Part shown: positions 44,975-53,598 of the stretch, one piece after another | Position numbering within the stretch: position 1 is the first letter of the stretch | Layout of the letters: each line of letters starts with the position of its first letter | Assembly (NCBI RefSeq): GCF_014042365.1 | Contig: NZ_JACEZS010000006.1 | Location: 62,001-126,000 of the forward strand | Direction: 5' to 3' | DNA from: Rugamonas fusca | GTDB lineage: Bacteria > Pseudomonadota > Gammaproteobacteria > Burkholderiales > Burkholderiaceae_D | DNA: 64,000 nt | Translations under genes and position numbers: made by a program | The notes under the pieces: generated by a model | The model's database searches: none | The model's input: only the letters and a program-made list of their open reading frames with translations | Told to the model about the DNA's origin: nothing

Positions 44975-45673
44975 TCAGAACGCGACTTCCACCAGACCGC
45001 CCGCCCTGGCGATCCCGCTAATTTGTTGCCCACCGGCAGTTCTCACTTGCACCACCTGGCCATCGCCGGCCGTGCTCACGGCGCGCGCCTCGGCCGAGAC
45101 GGAAAACCCATTGCCGCTCGATACCAGCCGCACCAGCTGGCCCTGCTGCACCACGGGCCGGCTCTTGAGTGTGTCCAGCCGCAGCGGCGTGCCCGATGGC
45201 AGCGACACGTTGGCGTAGCGGCCCACCACCTGGGCCATGTCGGTCGCTATGCCCGGCGGCAAGGTTGTCAGGTCGCCCTGCACGGCCACCAGCTGGCCGG
45301 CTTCGATGGTCTGGCCCTGGGCCAGTGGCACGGCGCTGGCGATGTAGTCGGCCACCACGCTCACATTGGCCTGTACGTAGATGGTCCATTGCGGCGCCGC
45401 GCAGCGCACGCCCACCGTGGTCTTGCCCCAGGCCCGGCTGCCTGGCATCAGGAACGCTTGCGGCGCGGGGCAGGCGGGCAGGGCCATGCGGGCGTCGATC
45501 GCGCCCACGGTCACCCTGGCCTGGCCTGGCAGGCCGGCCGTTTGCGTCTGCAGGAACTGTTCCACGCTCTGGCGGATGGCGGCCGCGTCCTGGTGCCCCC
45601 CGTTCGCCTCGGCGGCACAGGCGCCCGCGGCGAGTAAGGTCAGCAACAAGGAGGTAATCAACGGTCGTTTCAT
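44975..45673 (-). CDS. flgA: Flagellar P-ring assembly chaperone FlgA
   Basis: This 232-residue periplasmic protein has a signal peptide (about 1-22, ending near ACAAE), and the C-terminal SAF-like region with ASAVPLAQGQTIEAGQL, then PSGTPLRLDTLKSRPVVQQGQ. FlgA helps FlgI form the P ring around the rod. The ATG at 45673 gives the signal peptide; longer in-frame starts do not. It is divergent from flgB. The sequence up to 45855 should hold both promoters. Confidence 0.92.
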   Translation of the reverse strand: MKRPLITSLLLTLLAAGACAAEANGGHQDAAAIRQSVEQFLQTQTAGLPGQARVTVGAIDARMALPACPAPQAFLMPGSRAWGKTTVGVRCAAPQWTIYVQANVSVVADYIASAVPLAQGQTIEAGQLVAVQGDLTTLPPGIATDMAQVVGRYANVSLPSGTPLRLDTLKSRPVVQQGQLVRLVSSGNGFSVSAEARAVSTAGDGQVVQVRTAGGQQISGIARAGGLVEVAF

Positions 45674-45854
45674 GGCGTGGGCTTTCCTGGAATGGTGCCA
45701 TGATAGTCCGGCCCGCCAGCGGGCAAGCCCGGAATAGGGCGGAAAAGCACAGCCTGATCGTGCGATTGCCGCCGGGCAAGCGGTCGTATGATGGCTCCTG
45801 TCATCACCCGTTCGTCCATGCCAGTCGCGCCGGACGCACACCTTGGAGCTTGTC

Positions 45855-46271
45855 ATGTTAGGGAAACTCGACGATTACCTGCGCTTTCACGAAGCCGCGC
45901 TGAGCCTGCGCTCGCAGCGCCAGACGGTGCTCGCGTCCAACATCGCCAATGGCGACACCCCTAACTACAAGGCCCGCGACATCGACTTTTCCAGCGCGCT
46001 GCAAAACGCCCTGGCCGCCAGCGCCCCGGCGCCGTTGCGGACCACGGCCGCGCGCCACTATCCGGCCCCGGCCAAGGATGGCTCGGCCTTGCCCGATGGC
46101 ACGCCCTTGCTGTACCGCGGCGTGGTGCAGGGCGCCGTGGACGGCAACACGGTCGACATGGATGTGGAGCGCAACCAGTTCGCCGACAACGGCCTGCGCT
46201 ACGAGGCCGGCATCACGATGATCAACGCCCAGATCAAGGAAATGATGGCGGCCATTCAGGGAGGTAACTAA
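45855..46271 (+). CDS. flgB: Flagellar basal-body rod protein FlgB
   Basis: This 138-residue proximal-rod protein has the family N-terminal motif [21 protein letters not shown] (near residue 27) and the C-terminal helix that packs in the rod. I chose ATG 45855, seven bases after GGAG; a TTG twelve bases earlier is in frame but less likely. It opens the flgBCDEFGHIJKL series and is two bases from flgC. Confidence 0.95.
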   Translation: MLGKLDDYLRFHEAALSLRSQRQTVLASNIANGDTPNYKARDIDFSSALQNALAASAPAPLRTTAARHYPAPAKDGSALPDGTPLLYRGVVQGAVDGNTVDMDVERNQFADNGLRYEAGITMINAQIKEMMAAIQGGN

Positions 46272-46273
46272 TC

Positions 46274-46684
46274 ATGTCGTCGCTGTTCAGTATTTTTAAT
46301 GTTTCCGGTTCGGCCATGAGCGCCCAGGCCCAGCGCCTGAACGTGGTGGCCAGCAACCTGGCCAACGCCGACAGCGCCACCAGCGCCAGCGGCGAGGCCT
46401 ACCGCGCCAAGCAGGTGGTGTTCGAAGCCACCCCGGCCACCGATGGCGGCGCCTCCACTGGCGTGCGGGTGCGCCAGGTGGTGGAGGATCCCTCGCCCAT
46501 GAAACTCAAGTACGACCCCAAGAATCCGCTGGCCGACGAGAAGGGCTATGTGACCATGCCCAACGTCAACGTGGTCGATGAAATGGTCAACATGCTGTCG
46601 GCCTCGCGTTCCTACCAGACCAACGTGGAAACCATGAACGCGGCCAAGACCCTGTTGCTTAAAACCCTGACCATCGGCCAGTAA
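46274..46684 (+). CDS. flgC: Flagellar basal-body rod protein FlgC
   Basis: This 136-residue proximal-rod protein has [25 protein letters not shown] near the N-terminus and the typical [25 protein letters not shown]-terminal helix. It follows flgB by two bases with GGGAGG as ribosome site. Length and motifs are normal. Confidence 0.96.
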   Translation: MSSLFSIFNVSGSAMSAQAQRLNVVASNLANADSATSASGEAYRAKQVVFEATPATDGGASTGVRVRQVVEDPSPMKLKYDPKNPLADEKGYVTMPNVNVVDEMVNMLSASRSYQTNVETMNAAKTLLLKTLTIGQ

Positions 46685-46707
46685 GCCAATTTTGAACCGA
46701 GGCTCCC

Positions 46708-47397
46708 ATGTCCACCGCATCCACCGTACAAAGCAGCGCCGCGCCGTCGTCCGCCTTGCTCAACGCCGTCAATCCCAAGAAGGCGACGGCCACTGACAGC
46801 ACCCAGGCCGACACCGACAAATTCATGACCCTGCTGGTGACCCAGCTGAAAAACCAGGATCCCCTGAACCCGCTCGATAACGCGCAAGTGACCAGCCAGC
46901 TGGCCCAGTTGTCGACGGTGACGGGCGTCAACAAGCTCAACACGACGCTCGAGTCGCTCAAGTCCAGCTACCAGTCCAGCGAGGCGATGCAGGCCACCAG
47001 CCTGATCAACCATGGCGTGCTGGCGCCGGGCAGCCAGATTACCCTGGCCGGCGGCAAGGCCGTGTTCGGCGTGGACCTGGCCACGGCCGCCGACACGGTG
47101 CAGATCGACGTCAAGAACAGCCGCGGCGCCGTGGTGCACAGCATCGCCATGAAAGGCGTGGACGTGGGTACCTTGCCGCTGGTGTGGGACGGCAAGCTCG
47201 ACGATGGCACCACGGTCGCGCCGGACGGCAACTATACCTTTTCCGTCACGGCCACCACGGGCGGCCAGCCGCTCAAGGATGCCACCGCGCTCACCTTCGG
47301 CACGGTGGCCAGCGTGTCCACCGGCAGCGCCGGGGTCAAGCTCAACGTGCCCGCGATCGGCCAGCTGACCATGGCCGACATCAAACAAGTACTGTAA
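46708..47397 (+). CDS. flgD: Flagellar hook assembly cap protein FlgD
   Basis: This 229-residue hook cap has the conserved N-terminal scaffold region DKFMTLLVTQLKNQDPLNPLDNAQ (about 31-54) and C-terminal FlgD-Ig/tudor domains. It sits on the growing hook tip and is discarded when FlgK arrives. It lies 23 bases after flgC and is followed by an unusual inverted repeat before flgE. Confidence 0.96.
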   Translation: MSTASTVQSSAAPSSALLNAVNPKKATATDSTQADTDKFMTLLVTQLKNQDPLNPLDNAQVTSQLAQLSTVTGVNKLNTTLESLKSSYQSSEAMQATSLINHGVLAPGSQITLAGGKAVFGVDLATAADTVQIDVKNSRGAVVHSIAMKGVDVGTLPLVWDGKLDDGTTVAPDGNYTFSVTATTGGQPLKDATALTFGTVASVSTGSAGVKLNVPAIGQLTMADIKQVL

Positions 47398-47398
47398 G

Positions 47399-47499
47399 GA
47401 GGTCGTTTCAACAAGCCCGTGGCGTCGTTGTGGCGCCTCGCCGTGCCAGCGCACTGTCTTCGCCGCCACGCCTCGCCACGGTCATTTTGAAACAACCTC
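47399..47499. repeat. Large imperfect inverted repeat between flgD and flgE
   Basis: Bases 47399-47424 pair with 47474-47499 over 26 positions with about four mismatches; an inner GTGGCG/CGCCAC pair (near 47430 and 47464) extends the fold. It starts one base after the flgD stop and ends 47 bases before flgE. It could be an RNA stem controlling hook protein output, or a small palindromic (MITE/REP-like) element. No poly-T follows. Confidence 0.75.
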
Positions 47500-47546
47500 A
47501 ACGTTCAACCGGTTTTGTAAGCCACCTCATCAGATAGGGGAATACC

Positions 47547-49094
47547 ATGTTCCAACAAGGACTCAGCGGCCTGAATGGCGCGTCTAAATCGCTCGACGTG
47601 ATCGGCAACAACATCGCCAACGCCAGTACGGTAGGCTTCAAAGGTTCCCAGGCCCAGTTCGCCGACTTGTACGCCAACTCGCTCAACGGCGTGAGCGGCA
47701 ACAACGCCGGTATCGGTGTGTCCGTGTCCCAGATCGCCCAGCAGTTCACCCAAGGCAATATCGAGACGAGCAACAACCCGCTCGACATCTCCATCAATGG
47801 TGGCGGCTTCTTCCGTACCACCACGACCGATGGCGCGATCCAGTATTCGCGTAATGGCCAGTTCCAGATGGACAAGAACGGCACCCTGATCAATGCCCAG
47901 GGCGCCCAGGTGACGGGCTACCTGACCAATTCCCAGGGCGTGATCCTGCAGGGCGCGCCCGTGCCCATCACCATCGATTCGTCCGACCTGACGCCGGTGG
48001 CCACCACCCAGGCCAACTTCTCGCTCAACCTCAATTCCAACACGCTGGCGCCCACCAAGGTACCGTTCGACGCCAACGATCCGCTCACCTACAACAAGCA
48101 GACCGTGCTGGACGTGTACGACAGCCTGGGCAACGCCCACACCATGTCGACCTACTACGTGAAGACGGGCGCCAACAACTGGGACGTGTACGCGGGCGTG
48201 GATGGCACCGAGATTACGGCCAAGGCCGTGGCCACCTCCATCCTGGCCGACCCCGGCGTGCAGGCGGCGCGCCTGCAATACCAGACCGACGTGAACGCCT
48301 TGCCGCCCGTGCAGGCCACCATCGACGCCGACGCGCTGGCCTACGCCCAGGCGGCCGGTCCCGTGATGGTGGCGGCGGCCACGGCCGCCGGCGCCAGCCA
48401 GGCCCAGATCGACGCGCTGACGGCCGCCTTCGACCCCGTCAACGGCGCCGGCACCAAGACCGGCACCAACCTGGACCAGATCGACGCCGCGCTGGCGGCC
48501 GCCGTCAGCGTGCCGGCCGTCAAGGTGGGCAGCCTGGTGTTCAACAACAACGGCGCGCTGAGCGCGGCCGCCATGGCCAACCTGCCCACCCCGCAAACGC
48601 TGCCGCTGACGATCAGCCTGCCCATCTTCCCGGACACGGGCTCGCTGCAGCCGCTGACCATCAAGGCCAACTGGGTCGGCACCACGCAGTACGGCAGCAG
48701 CACCAGCGAGAAGGCTTCGACCCAGGATGGTTATTCGTCGGGCCACCTGGAGCGCTTCGCGGCCGGCGCCGACGGCGTGATCCTGGGCCAGTACAGCAAC
48801 GGCAAGTCGCGCCCGCTGGCGCAGGTGGTGCTGGCCAATTTCTCCAACGTCAACGGCCTCACGCCGCTGGGCAACAACGCCTGGGCCGAAAGCTCGAACT
48901 CGGGCGTGCCGCAGATCGGCGTGCCGGGCACGGGCAGCCTGGGCCAGTTGCGCGCCAGTTCGGTGGAAACCTCGAACGTGGACCTGACGGCCGAGCTGGT
49001 CAACATGATCACGGCCCAGCGCGTCTACCAGGCCAACGCCCAGACCATCAAGACCGAGGACTCGGTGCTGCAAACCCTGGTCAACCTGCGCTAA
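47547..49094 (+). CDS. flgE: Flagellar hook protein FlgE
   Basis: This 515-residue hook subunit has the N-terminal FQQGLSGLNGASKSLDVIGN, the ISINGGGFFR region, and a C-terminal helix with ETSNVDLTAELVNMITAQRVYQ. It is about 100 residues longer than the E. coli protein. The extra part (about residues 222-326) is Ala-rich, probably helical, and lies between DVYAGVDG and GSLVFNNNGAL, in a surface domain of the hook. The N- and C-terminal parts that form the core are normal. Stem-loops lie on both sides of the gene. GATAGGGG precedes the ATG. Confidence 0.96.
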   Translation: MFQQGLSGLNGASKSLDVIGNNIANASTVGFKGSQAQFADLYANSLNGVSGNNAGIGVSVSQIAQQFTQGNIETSNNPLDISINGGGFFRTTTTDGAIQYSRNGQFQMDKNGTLINAQGAQVTGYLTNSQGVILQGAPVPITIDSSDLTPVATTQANFSLNLNSNTLAPTKVPFDANDPLTYNKQTVLDVYDSLGNAHTMSTYYVKTGANNWDVYAGVDGTEITAKAVATSILADPGVQAARLQYQTDVNALPPVQATIDADALAYAQAAGPVMVAAATAAGASQAQIDALTAAFDPVNGAGTKTGTNLDQIDAALAAAVSVPAVKVGSLVFNNNGALSAAAMANLPTPQTLPLTISLPIFPDTGSLQPLTIKANWVGTTQYGSSTSEKASTQDGYSSGHLERFAAGADGVILGQYSNGKSRPLAQVVLANFSNVNGLTPLGNNAWAESSNSGVPQIGVPGTGSLGQLRASSVETSNVDLTAELVNMITAQRVYQANAQTIKTEDSVLQTLVNLR

Positions 49095-49111
49095 GCCTGG
49101 CTTGACGCCTA

Positions 49112-49135
49112 GGGCGCGGCCAGCCGGCCGCGCCC
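49112..49135 (+). other. Perfect 10-base stem-loop between flgE and flgF
   Basis: GGGCGCGGCC and GGCCGCGCCC flank a four-base loop. It begins 18 bases beyond the flgE stop. No U tract follows, so it is not a full terminator; it may stabilise the upstream message or attenuate read-through into flgF. Confidence 0.7.
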
Positions 49136-49162
49136 ATCCCCTAACCGGAGTGACCGAACACC

Positions 49163-49903
49163 ATGGACCGTCTCGTCTATACCGCCATGACTGGCGCGCG
49201 CCACGTGCTGGACCAGCAGGCCACCGTGTCGAACAACCTGGCCAACGCCACCACCACCGGCTTCCGGGCCCAGCTCGACGCGTTCCGGGCCGTGCCCGTG
49301 ATGTCGGAAGGCTTGCCCACCCGCACCTTCGTGGTCGACACGACGGCCGGCGCCGACATGCGCGCCGGCCCGATCCAGACCACCGGCCGCGCGCTCGACG
49401 TGGCGCTGCGCGGCGAGGGCTGGATCGCCGTGCAATCGGCCGACGGTTCGGAAGCCTACACCCGCAACGGCAGCCTGAAGGTGAGCGAGAATGGCTTGCT
49501 GCAAACGTCCAGCGGCCAGACCTTGCAGGGCGACGGCGGCCCGATCGCCGTGCCGCCCGACACCACCGTGTCCATCGCCAGCGATGGCACGGTGAGCACC
49601 ATCTCGACCGAATTCAAGCCGGGGCCGGCCAATGTGCTGGGTCGCATCAAGCTGGTCAATCCCGACCCCAAGGCCCTGGTGCGCGGCGACGACGGCCTGT
49701 TCCGCCTGAACAGCGGCGTGGCGGCCGACAACGACCCGTCCGTGCGCCTGGTCGATGGCGCGCTCGAAGGCAGCAATGTCAACGCCGTCGATTCCATGGT
49801 CAACATGATCAGCCTGGCGCGCCAGTTCGAGATGCAAATGAGCTTGCTGAAGAACGCCGAGAATAACGCCGCAAAAGCCACCCAGATCCTCGCTTTGAGT
49901 TGA
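49163..49903 (+). CDS. flgF: Flagellar basal-body rod protein FlgF
   Basis: This 246-residue rod protein starts with MDRLVYTAMTGARHVLDQQA and has NNLANATTTGFRAQLDAFRA, the family's rod motif, then the C-terminal ALEGSNVNAVDSMVNMISLARQFE helix. CGGAG precedes the ATG. It forms the part of the rod next to FlgG. Length is normal. Confidence 0.95.
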   Translation: MDRLVYTAMTGARHVLDQQATVSNNLANATTTGFRAQLDAFRAVPVMSEGLPTRTFVVDTTAGADMRAGPIQTTGRALDVALRGEGWIAVQSADGSEAYTRNGSLKVSENGLLQTSSGQTLQGDGGPIAVPPDTTVSIASDGTVSTISTEFKPGPANVLGRIKLVNPDPKALVRGDDGLFRLNSGVAADNDPSVRLVDGALEGSNVNAVDSMVNMISLARQFEMQMSLLKNAENNAAKATQILALS

Positions 49904-49983
49904 GTGTTGCTCCTCCATAATGGTGGCATGGGATAAGCAGTGGTCGTACCGGCCGCTGCGCGCCAAGCGACTGGGAGAAGCAC

Positions 49984-50766
49984 ATGATACGTTCACTTTG
50001 GATTGCCAAGACTGGCATGGAGGCGCAGCAGACGCAGATGGACGTGACGTCCAATAATCTGGCCAACGTCAGCACCAACGGTTTCAAGAAATCGCGCGCC
50101 GTGTTCGAGGACTTGCTGTACCAGAATGTGCGCCAGCCGGGCGCCCAGTCGTCCCAGCAGACCAATTTGCCGTCGGGCATGCAGATCGGTACCGGCGTGC
50201 GGCCCGTGGCCGTGGAGCGCATCTTCACCCAGGGCAATCCGCAATCGACGGGCAACGACAAGGACCTGATGGTCAACGGCAACGGCTTCTTCAACGTGCT
50301 GCTGCCCGACGGCACCACGGCCTACACCCGCGACGGTTCCTTCCAGCGCGACAACAATGGCCAGATGGTCACCTCCAGCGGCTATGTGCTGCAGCCGGCC
50401 ATCACCATCCCCGTCAACGCCACCAGCATCACCGTGGGCCGCGACGGCACCGTGTCCGTCACGCTGCCGGGCCAGACGGCGCCGTCGCAGATCGGCTCGA
50501 TCCAGCTGTCGACCTTCATCAATCCCACCGGGCTCGAATCGAAGGGCGAGAACCTGTACGTGGAGACGGGCGCCTCGGGCAACGCGCAGACCAATACGCC
50601 CGGCACCAACGGCACCGGCTCCATCATGCAAGGCTACGTGGAAACGTCGAACGTGAGCGTGGTGGAGGAGATGGTCAATATGATCCAGACCCAGCGGGCC
50701 TACGAGATCAACAGCAAGGCCATCACCACTTCCGACCAGATGCTGCAAAAACTGACGCAGATGTAA
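49984..50766 (+). CDS. flgG: Flagellar distal rod protein FlgG
   Basis: This 260-residue protein is the main distal rod subunit. It has [20 protein letters not shown] at the N-terminus, [21 protein letters not shown], and the C-terminal [20 protein letters not shown]. The 260-residue length equals that of E. coli FlgG. GGGAGAAG precedes the ATG. It is nine bases from flgH. Confidence 0.97.
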   Translation: MIRSLWIAKTGMEAQQTQMDVTSNNLANVSTNGFKKSRAVFEDLLYQNVRQPGAQSSQQTNLPSGMQIGTGVRPVAVERIFTQGNPQSTGNDKDLMVNGNGFFNVLLPDGTTAYTRDGSFQRDNNGQMVTSSGYVLQPAITIPVNATSITVGRDGTVSVTLPGQTAPSQIGSIQLSTFINPTGLESKGENLYVETGASGNAQTNTPGTNGTGSIMQGYVETSNVSVVEEMVNMIQTQRAYEINSKAITTSDQMLQKLTQM

Positions 50767-50775
50767 GGACGCGCC

Positions 50776-51432
50776 ATGAAAACCTACGCTCCCCTGGCTG
50801 TGATGTTGAGCGCGGCCGCGCTGGCCGGCTGCACCGCCATCCCCACCACCATCGTGCAGACGCCGCTGACTTCGCGTCCGCTGGCCGCCGAACAAACGGT
50901 GGCCAACAACGGCGCCATCTACCAGCCGGCCGCGTTCCGTCCCATCTTCGAGGACCGCCGCGCGCGCCACGTGGGCGATGTGCTGACCCTGGTCATCACG
51001 GAAAAAACCTCCGCCGTCAAGGCCGGCGCCAGCTCGGGCAACAAGTCCGGCAGCGTCAGCGCCAGCATTCCCCACCCGCTGCAAGGCACCTTCGGCGCCA
51101 CGGCGGCCGCCAACAGCGCGAGCAAGTATGCGGACGGCGACAACCAGTCGGCCAGCAATACCTTCACGGGCACGATGGGCGTGACGGTGGTCGAAGTGCT
51201 GGCCAACGGCAACCTGATCGTGGCCGGCGAAAAGCAGATCGCCATGAACAAGGGCACGGAATTCATCCGCTTCTCCGGCATGGTCAATCCCGACAACATC
51301 GCCACCGGCAACACGGTGGCCTCCACGGCCGTGGCCGACGCGCGCGTCGAGTACCGCACCAACAGCCAGATCGACCGCGCTGAAATGACGTCGATGGCGT
51401 CGCGCTTCTTCCAGAGCTTGCTGCCATTCTGA
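50776..51432 (+). CDS. flgH: Flagellar L-ring lipoprotein FlgH
   Basis: This 218-residue outer-membrane lipoprotein has a signal peptide with lipobox LAGC (cleavage before C18), then the FlgH domain with [16 protein letters not shown] and LPNGNL-like [15 protein letters not shown]. It forms the L ring around the rod in the outer membrane. flgI follows two bases later. The sequence is complete. Confidence 0.96.
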   Translation: MKTYAPLAVMLSAAALAGCTAIPTTIVQTPLTSRPLAAEQTVANNGAIYQPAAFRPIFEDRRARHVGDVLTLVITEKTSAVKAGASSGNKSGSVSASIPHPLQGTFGATAAANSASKYADGDNQSASNTFTGTMGVTVVEVLANGNLIVAGEKQIAMNKGTEFIRFSGMVNPDNIATGNTVASTAVADARVEYRTNSQIDRAEMTSMASRFFQSLLPF

Positions 51433-51434
51433 TC

Positions 51435-52556
51435 ATGAACACTTTCTCCCTTATTCGCCGCGCCGCCACCGTGCTGGGCTTGTGCGCCGCCGTGCTGGCC
51501 GCGCCGCTGGCCAGCGCCGAACGCCTGAAGGACCTGGTCAGCATCGCCGGCGTGCGCCAGAACCAGCTGATCGGCTATGGCCTCGTCGTGGGCCTGGACG
51601 GCAGCGGCGACCAGACCACGCAAACCCCGTTCACGGTGCAAAGCGTGGTCTCCATGCTGCAGCAGCTGGGCGTGAACTTGCCGGCTGCCTCCAGCCTGCA
51701 ACTGAAGAACGTGGCGGCCGTCATGGTCACGGCTTCGCTGCCGCCGTTCGCCCAGCCGGGCCAGACGCTGGACATCACGGTCTCGTCCATGGGCAACGCC
51801 AAGAGCTTGCGCGGCGGCACCTTGCTGATGACGCCGCTCAAGGGCGCCGATGGCCAGGTCTACGGCATGGCCCAGGGCAATGTGCTGGTGGGCGGCGTGG
51901 GCGTGGCTGCCGGCGGCAATTCGCTGCAGGTCAACCACCTGAGCGTGGGCAAGATTTCCGGTGGCGCCACCGTGGAGCGGGCCGTGGCCTCGGCGCTGGG
52001 CGAGAACAACATGATCAAGCTCGAGCTCAACAACACGGATTTCTCGACGGCCAGCCGCATCGTCGAGGCCATCAACGATAAATACGGCCCCGGCATCGCC
52101 TACGCGCTCGACGGTCGCGTGATCCGGGTGCAGGCGCCCAGCAGCAGCGACCAGCGCGTGAGCTTCATCGGCACCTTGCAGGAGATGCAGGTGAACCCGG
52201 CCGAGCAGCCGGCCAAGGTGATCATGAACGCCCGCACGGGCTCGGTGGTGATGAACCGGGCCGTCACGCTCGACACCTGCGCCATTTCGCACGGCAACCT
52301 GTCGATCGCCGTCACGGCCGAGCCCCAGGTGAGCCAGCCCAATGCCTTGTCGGGCGGGCGCACCACCGTGACCCAGAACACCCAGGTCGATATCAAGAAG
52401 GACAGCGGCAAGGTGATGCTGGTCAAGGGCGGCGCCTCGCTGGCCGATGTGGTCAAGGCGCTCAACGCGATCGGCGCCACGCCGCAAGACTTGCTGGCCA
52501 TCCTGCAGGCGATGAAGGCGGCCGGCGCCCTGCGGGCCGAGCTGGAAATCATTTAA
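51435..52556 (+). CDS. flgI: Flagellar P-ring protein FlgI
   Basis: This 373-residue periplasmic protein has a signal peptide (about 1-28, ending ASAE) and strong FlgI motifs: [31 protein letters not shown] and the C-terminal [20 protein letters not shown]. It forms the P ring in the peptidoglycan with FlgA's help. It is close to flgH and flgJ, in one transcript. Confidence 0.97.
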   Translation: MNTFSLIRRAATVLGLCAAVLAAPLASAERLKDLVSIAGVRQNQLIGYGLVVGLDGSGDQTTQTPFTVQSVVSMLQQLGVNLPAASSLQLKNVAAVMVTASLPPFAQPGQTLDITVSSMGNAKSLRGGTLLMTPLKGADGQVYGMAQGNVLVGGVGVAAGGNSLQVNHLSVGKISGGATVERAVASALGENNMIKLELNNTDFSTASRIVEAINDKYGPGIAYALDGRVIRVQAPSSSDQRVSFIGTLQEMQVNPAEQPAKVIMNARTGSVVMNRAVTLDTCAISHGNLSIAVTAEPQVSQPNALSGGRTTVTQNTQVDIKKDSGKVMLVKGGASLADVVKALNAIGATPQDLLAILQAMKAAGALRAELEII

Positions 52557-52560
52557 GGAC

Positions 52561-53523
52561 ATGCCCATGAACACCCAGAACGACCTGACCGGCAAGCTGG
52601 CGCTCGACGTGCAGGGCATGGGCGCGCTGCGCCAGTCGGCCAAGGCCGGCTCGCCGGAGGCGCTGAAAAGCGCGGCCACCCAGTTCGAGGCCATGTTCGT
52701 CAACATGATGATGAAGAGCATGCGCGACGCCACGCCCCAGGATGGCATGCTCGACAGCCAGCAGAGCAAGATGTTTACCACCATGCTGGACCAGCAGACC
52801 AGCCAGAGCATCGCCAAGAAAGGCATCGGCCTGGCCGACGTGCTGATCCGTCAACTGTCGCAGCAAGCCAGCAACACCCAGGCGCTGGCCATCGGCGGCG
52901 ACGGCGCGGCCACGGACGGCTCCACCACGGCCGCGCCCGCGCCCACCAGCCGTTTCGACCCGGCCCTGCTGCAGCGGGCCATCGCGGCCGCCGGCGGGGC
53001 CGGCGCGCCGGCCAGTGCCAGCGGCACCGATGGCACGGCGGACGTGGCCAAGGGCGGCGCCCCGTCCCACGTGCGCAGCTTCCAGGCCAGGCTGGGCGCG
53101 CACGCCGAGGAAGCGAGCCGCGCCACCGGCATCCCGGCCAAGTTCATGCTGGGCCAGGCGGCGCTCGAGAGCGGCTGGGGCAAGCGCGAGATCAAGGGCC
53201 GCGACGGCAGCAACAGCCACAACCTGTTCGGCATCAAGGCCGGCCCCGACTGGAAGGGCAAGGTGGCCGAGGCCGTCACCACGGAATATGTCAATGGCAA
53301 GGCCCAGACCCGCGTCGAGCGCTTCCGCGCCTACGACAGCTATGCCGACAGCTTCAAGGATTACGCCAAATTGTTGGCCAGTAATCCCCGCTACGAGAAA
53401 GTGCTGGCCAGCGCCGGCGACGCCAGCAGCTTCGCCCAGGGCTTGCAGCGGGCCGGCTACGCCACCGACCCCCATTACGCCCGCAAGCTGACCAACATCA
53501 TCAAGCATTCGCTGGTCGGCTGA
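52561..53523 (+). CDS. flgJ: Rod assembly protein and peptidoglycan hydrolase FlgJ
   Basis: This 320-residue two-domain protein has an N-terminal rod cap region (about 20-110; AATQFEAMFVNMMMKSMRDA) and a C-terminal glucosaminidase domain (about 165-320) with ESGWGKREIKG, which carries the catalytic glutamate, and NLFGIKAG. It opens the cell wall for rod growth. ATG codons at 52561 and 52567 are both possible. It follows flgI by four bases. Confidence 0.95.
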   Translation: MPMNTQNDLTGKLALDVQGMGALRQSAKAGSPEALKSAATQFEAMFVNMMMKSMRDATPQDGMLDSQQSKMFTTMLDQQTSQSIAKKGIGLADVLIRQLSQQASNTQALAIGGDGAATDGSTTAAPAPTSRFDPALLQRAIAAAGGAGAPASASGTDGTADVAKGGAPSHVRSFQARLGAHAEEASRATGIPAKFMLGQAALESGWGKREIKGRDGSNSHNLFGIKAGPDWKGKVAEAVTTEYVNGKAQTRVERFRAYDSYADSFKDYAKLLASNPRYEKVLASAGDASSFAQGLQRAGYATDPHYARKLTNIIKHSLVG

Positions 53524-53543
53524 CGGCATGGCGGCGGCCCGGT

Positions 53544-53570
53544 TCAAGTTTTGCGCCGCACCGCCGTAAA
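53544..53570 (+). promoter_or_regulatory. Sigma-28 (FliA) promoter of flgKL
   Basis: Reads TCAAGTTT, 11 bases, GCCGTAAA, close to the sigma-28 consensus TAAAGTTT-N11-GCCGATAA. It lies 29 bases upstream of the flgK start, in the only gap between flgJ and flgK, and gives the junction proteins late expression. Confidence 0.8.
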
Positions 53571-53598
53571 TTAACCACACAGAGCGTTAGAACACATC

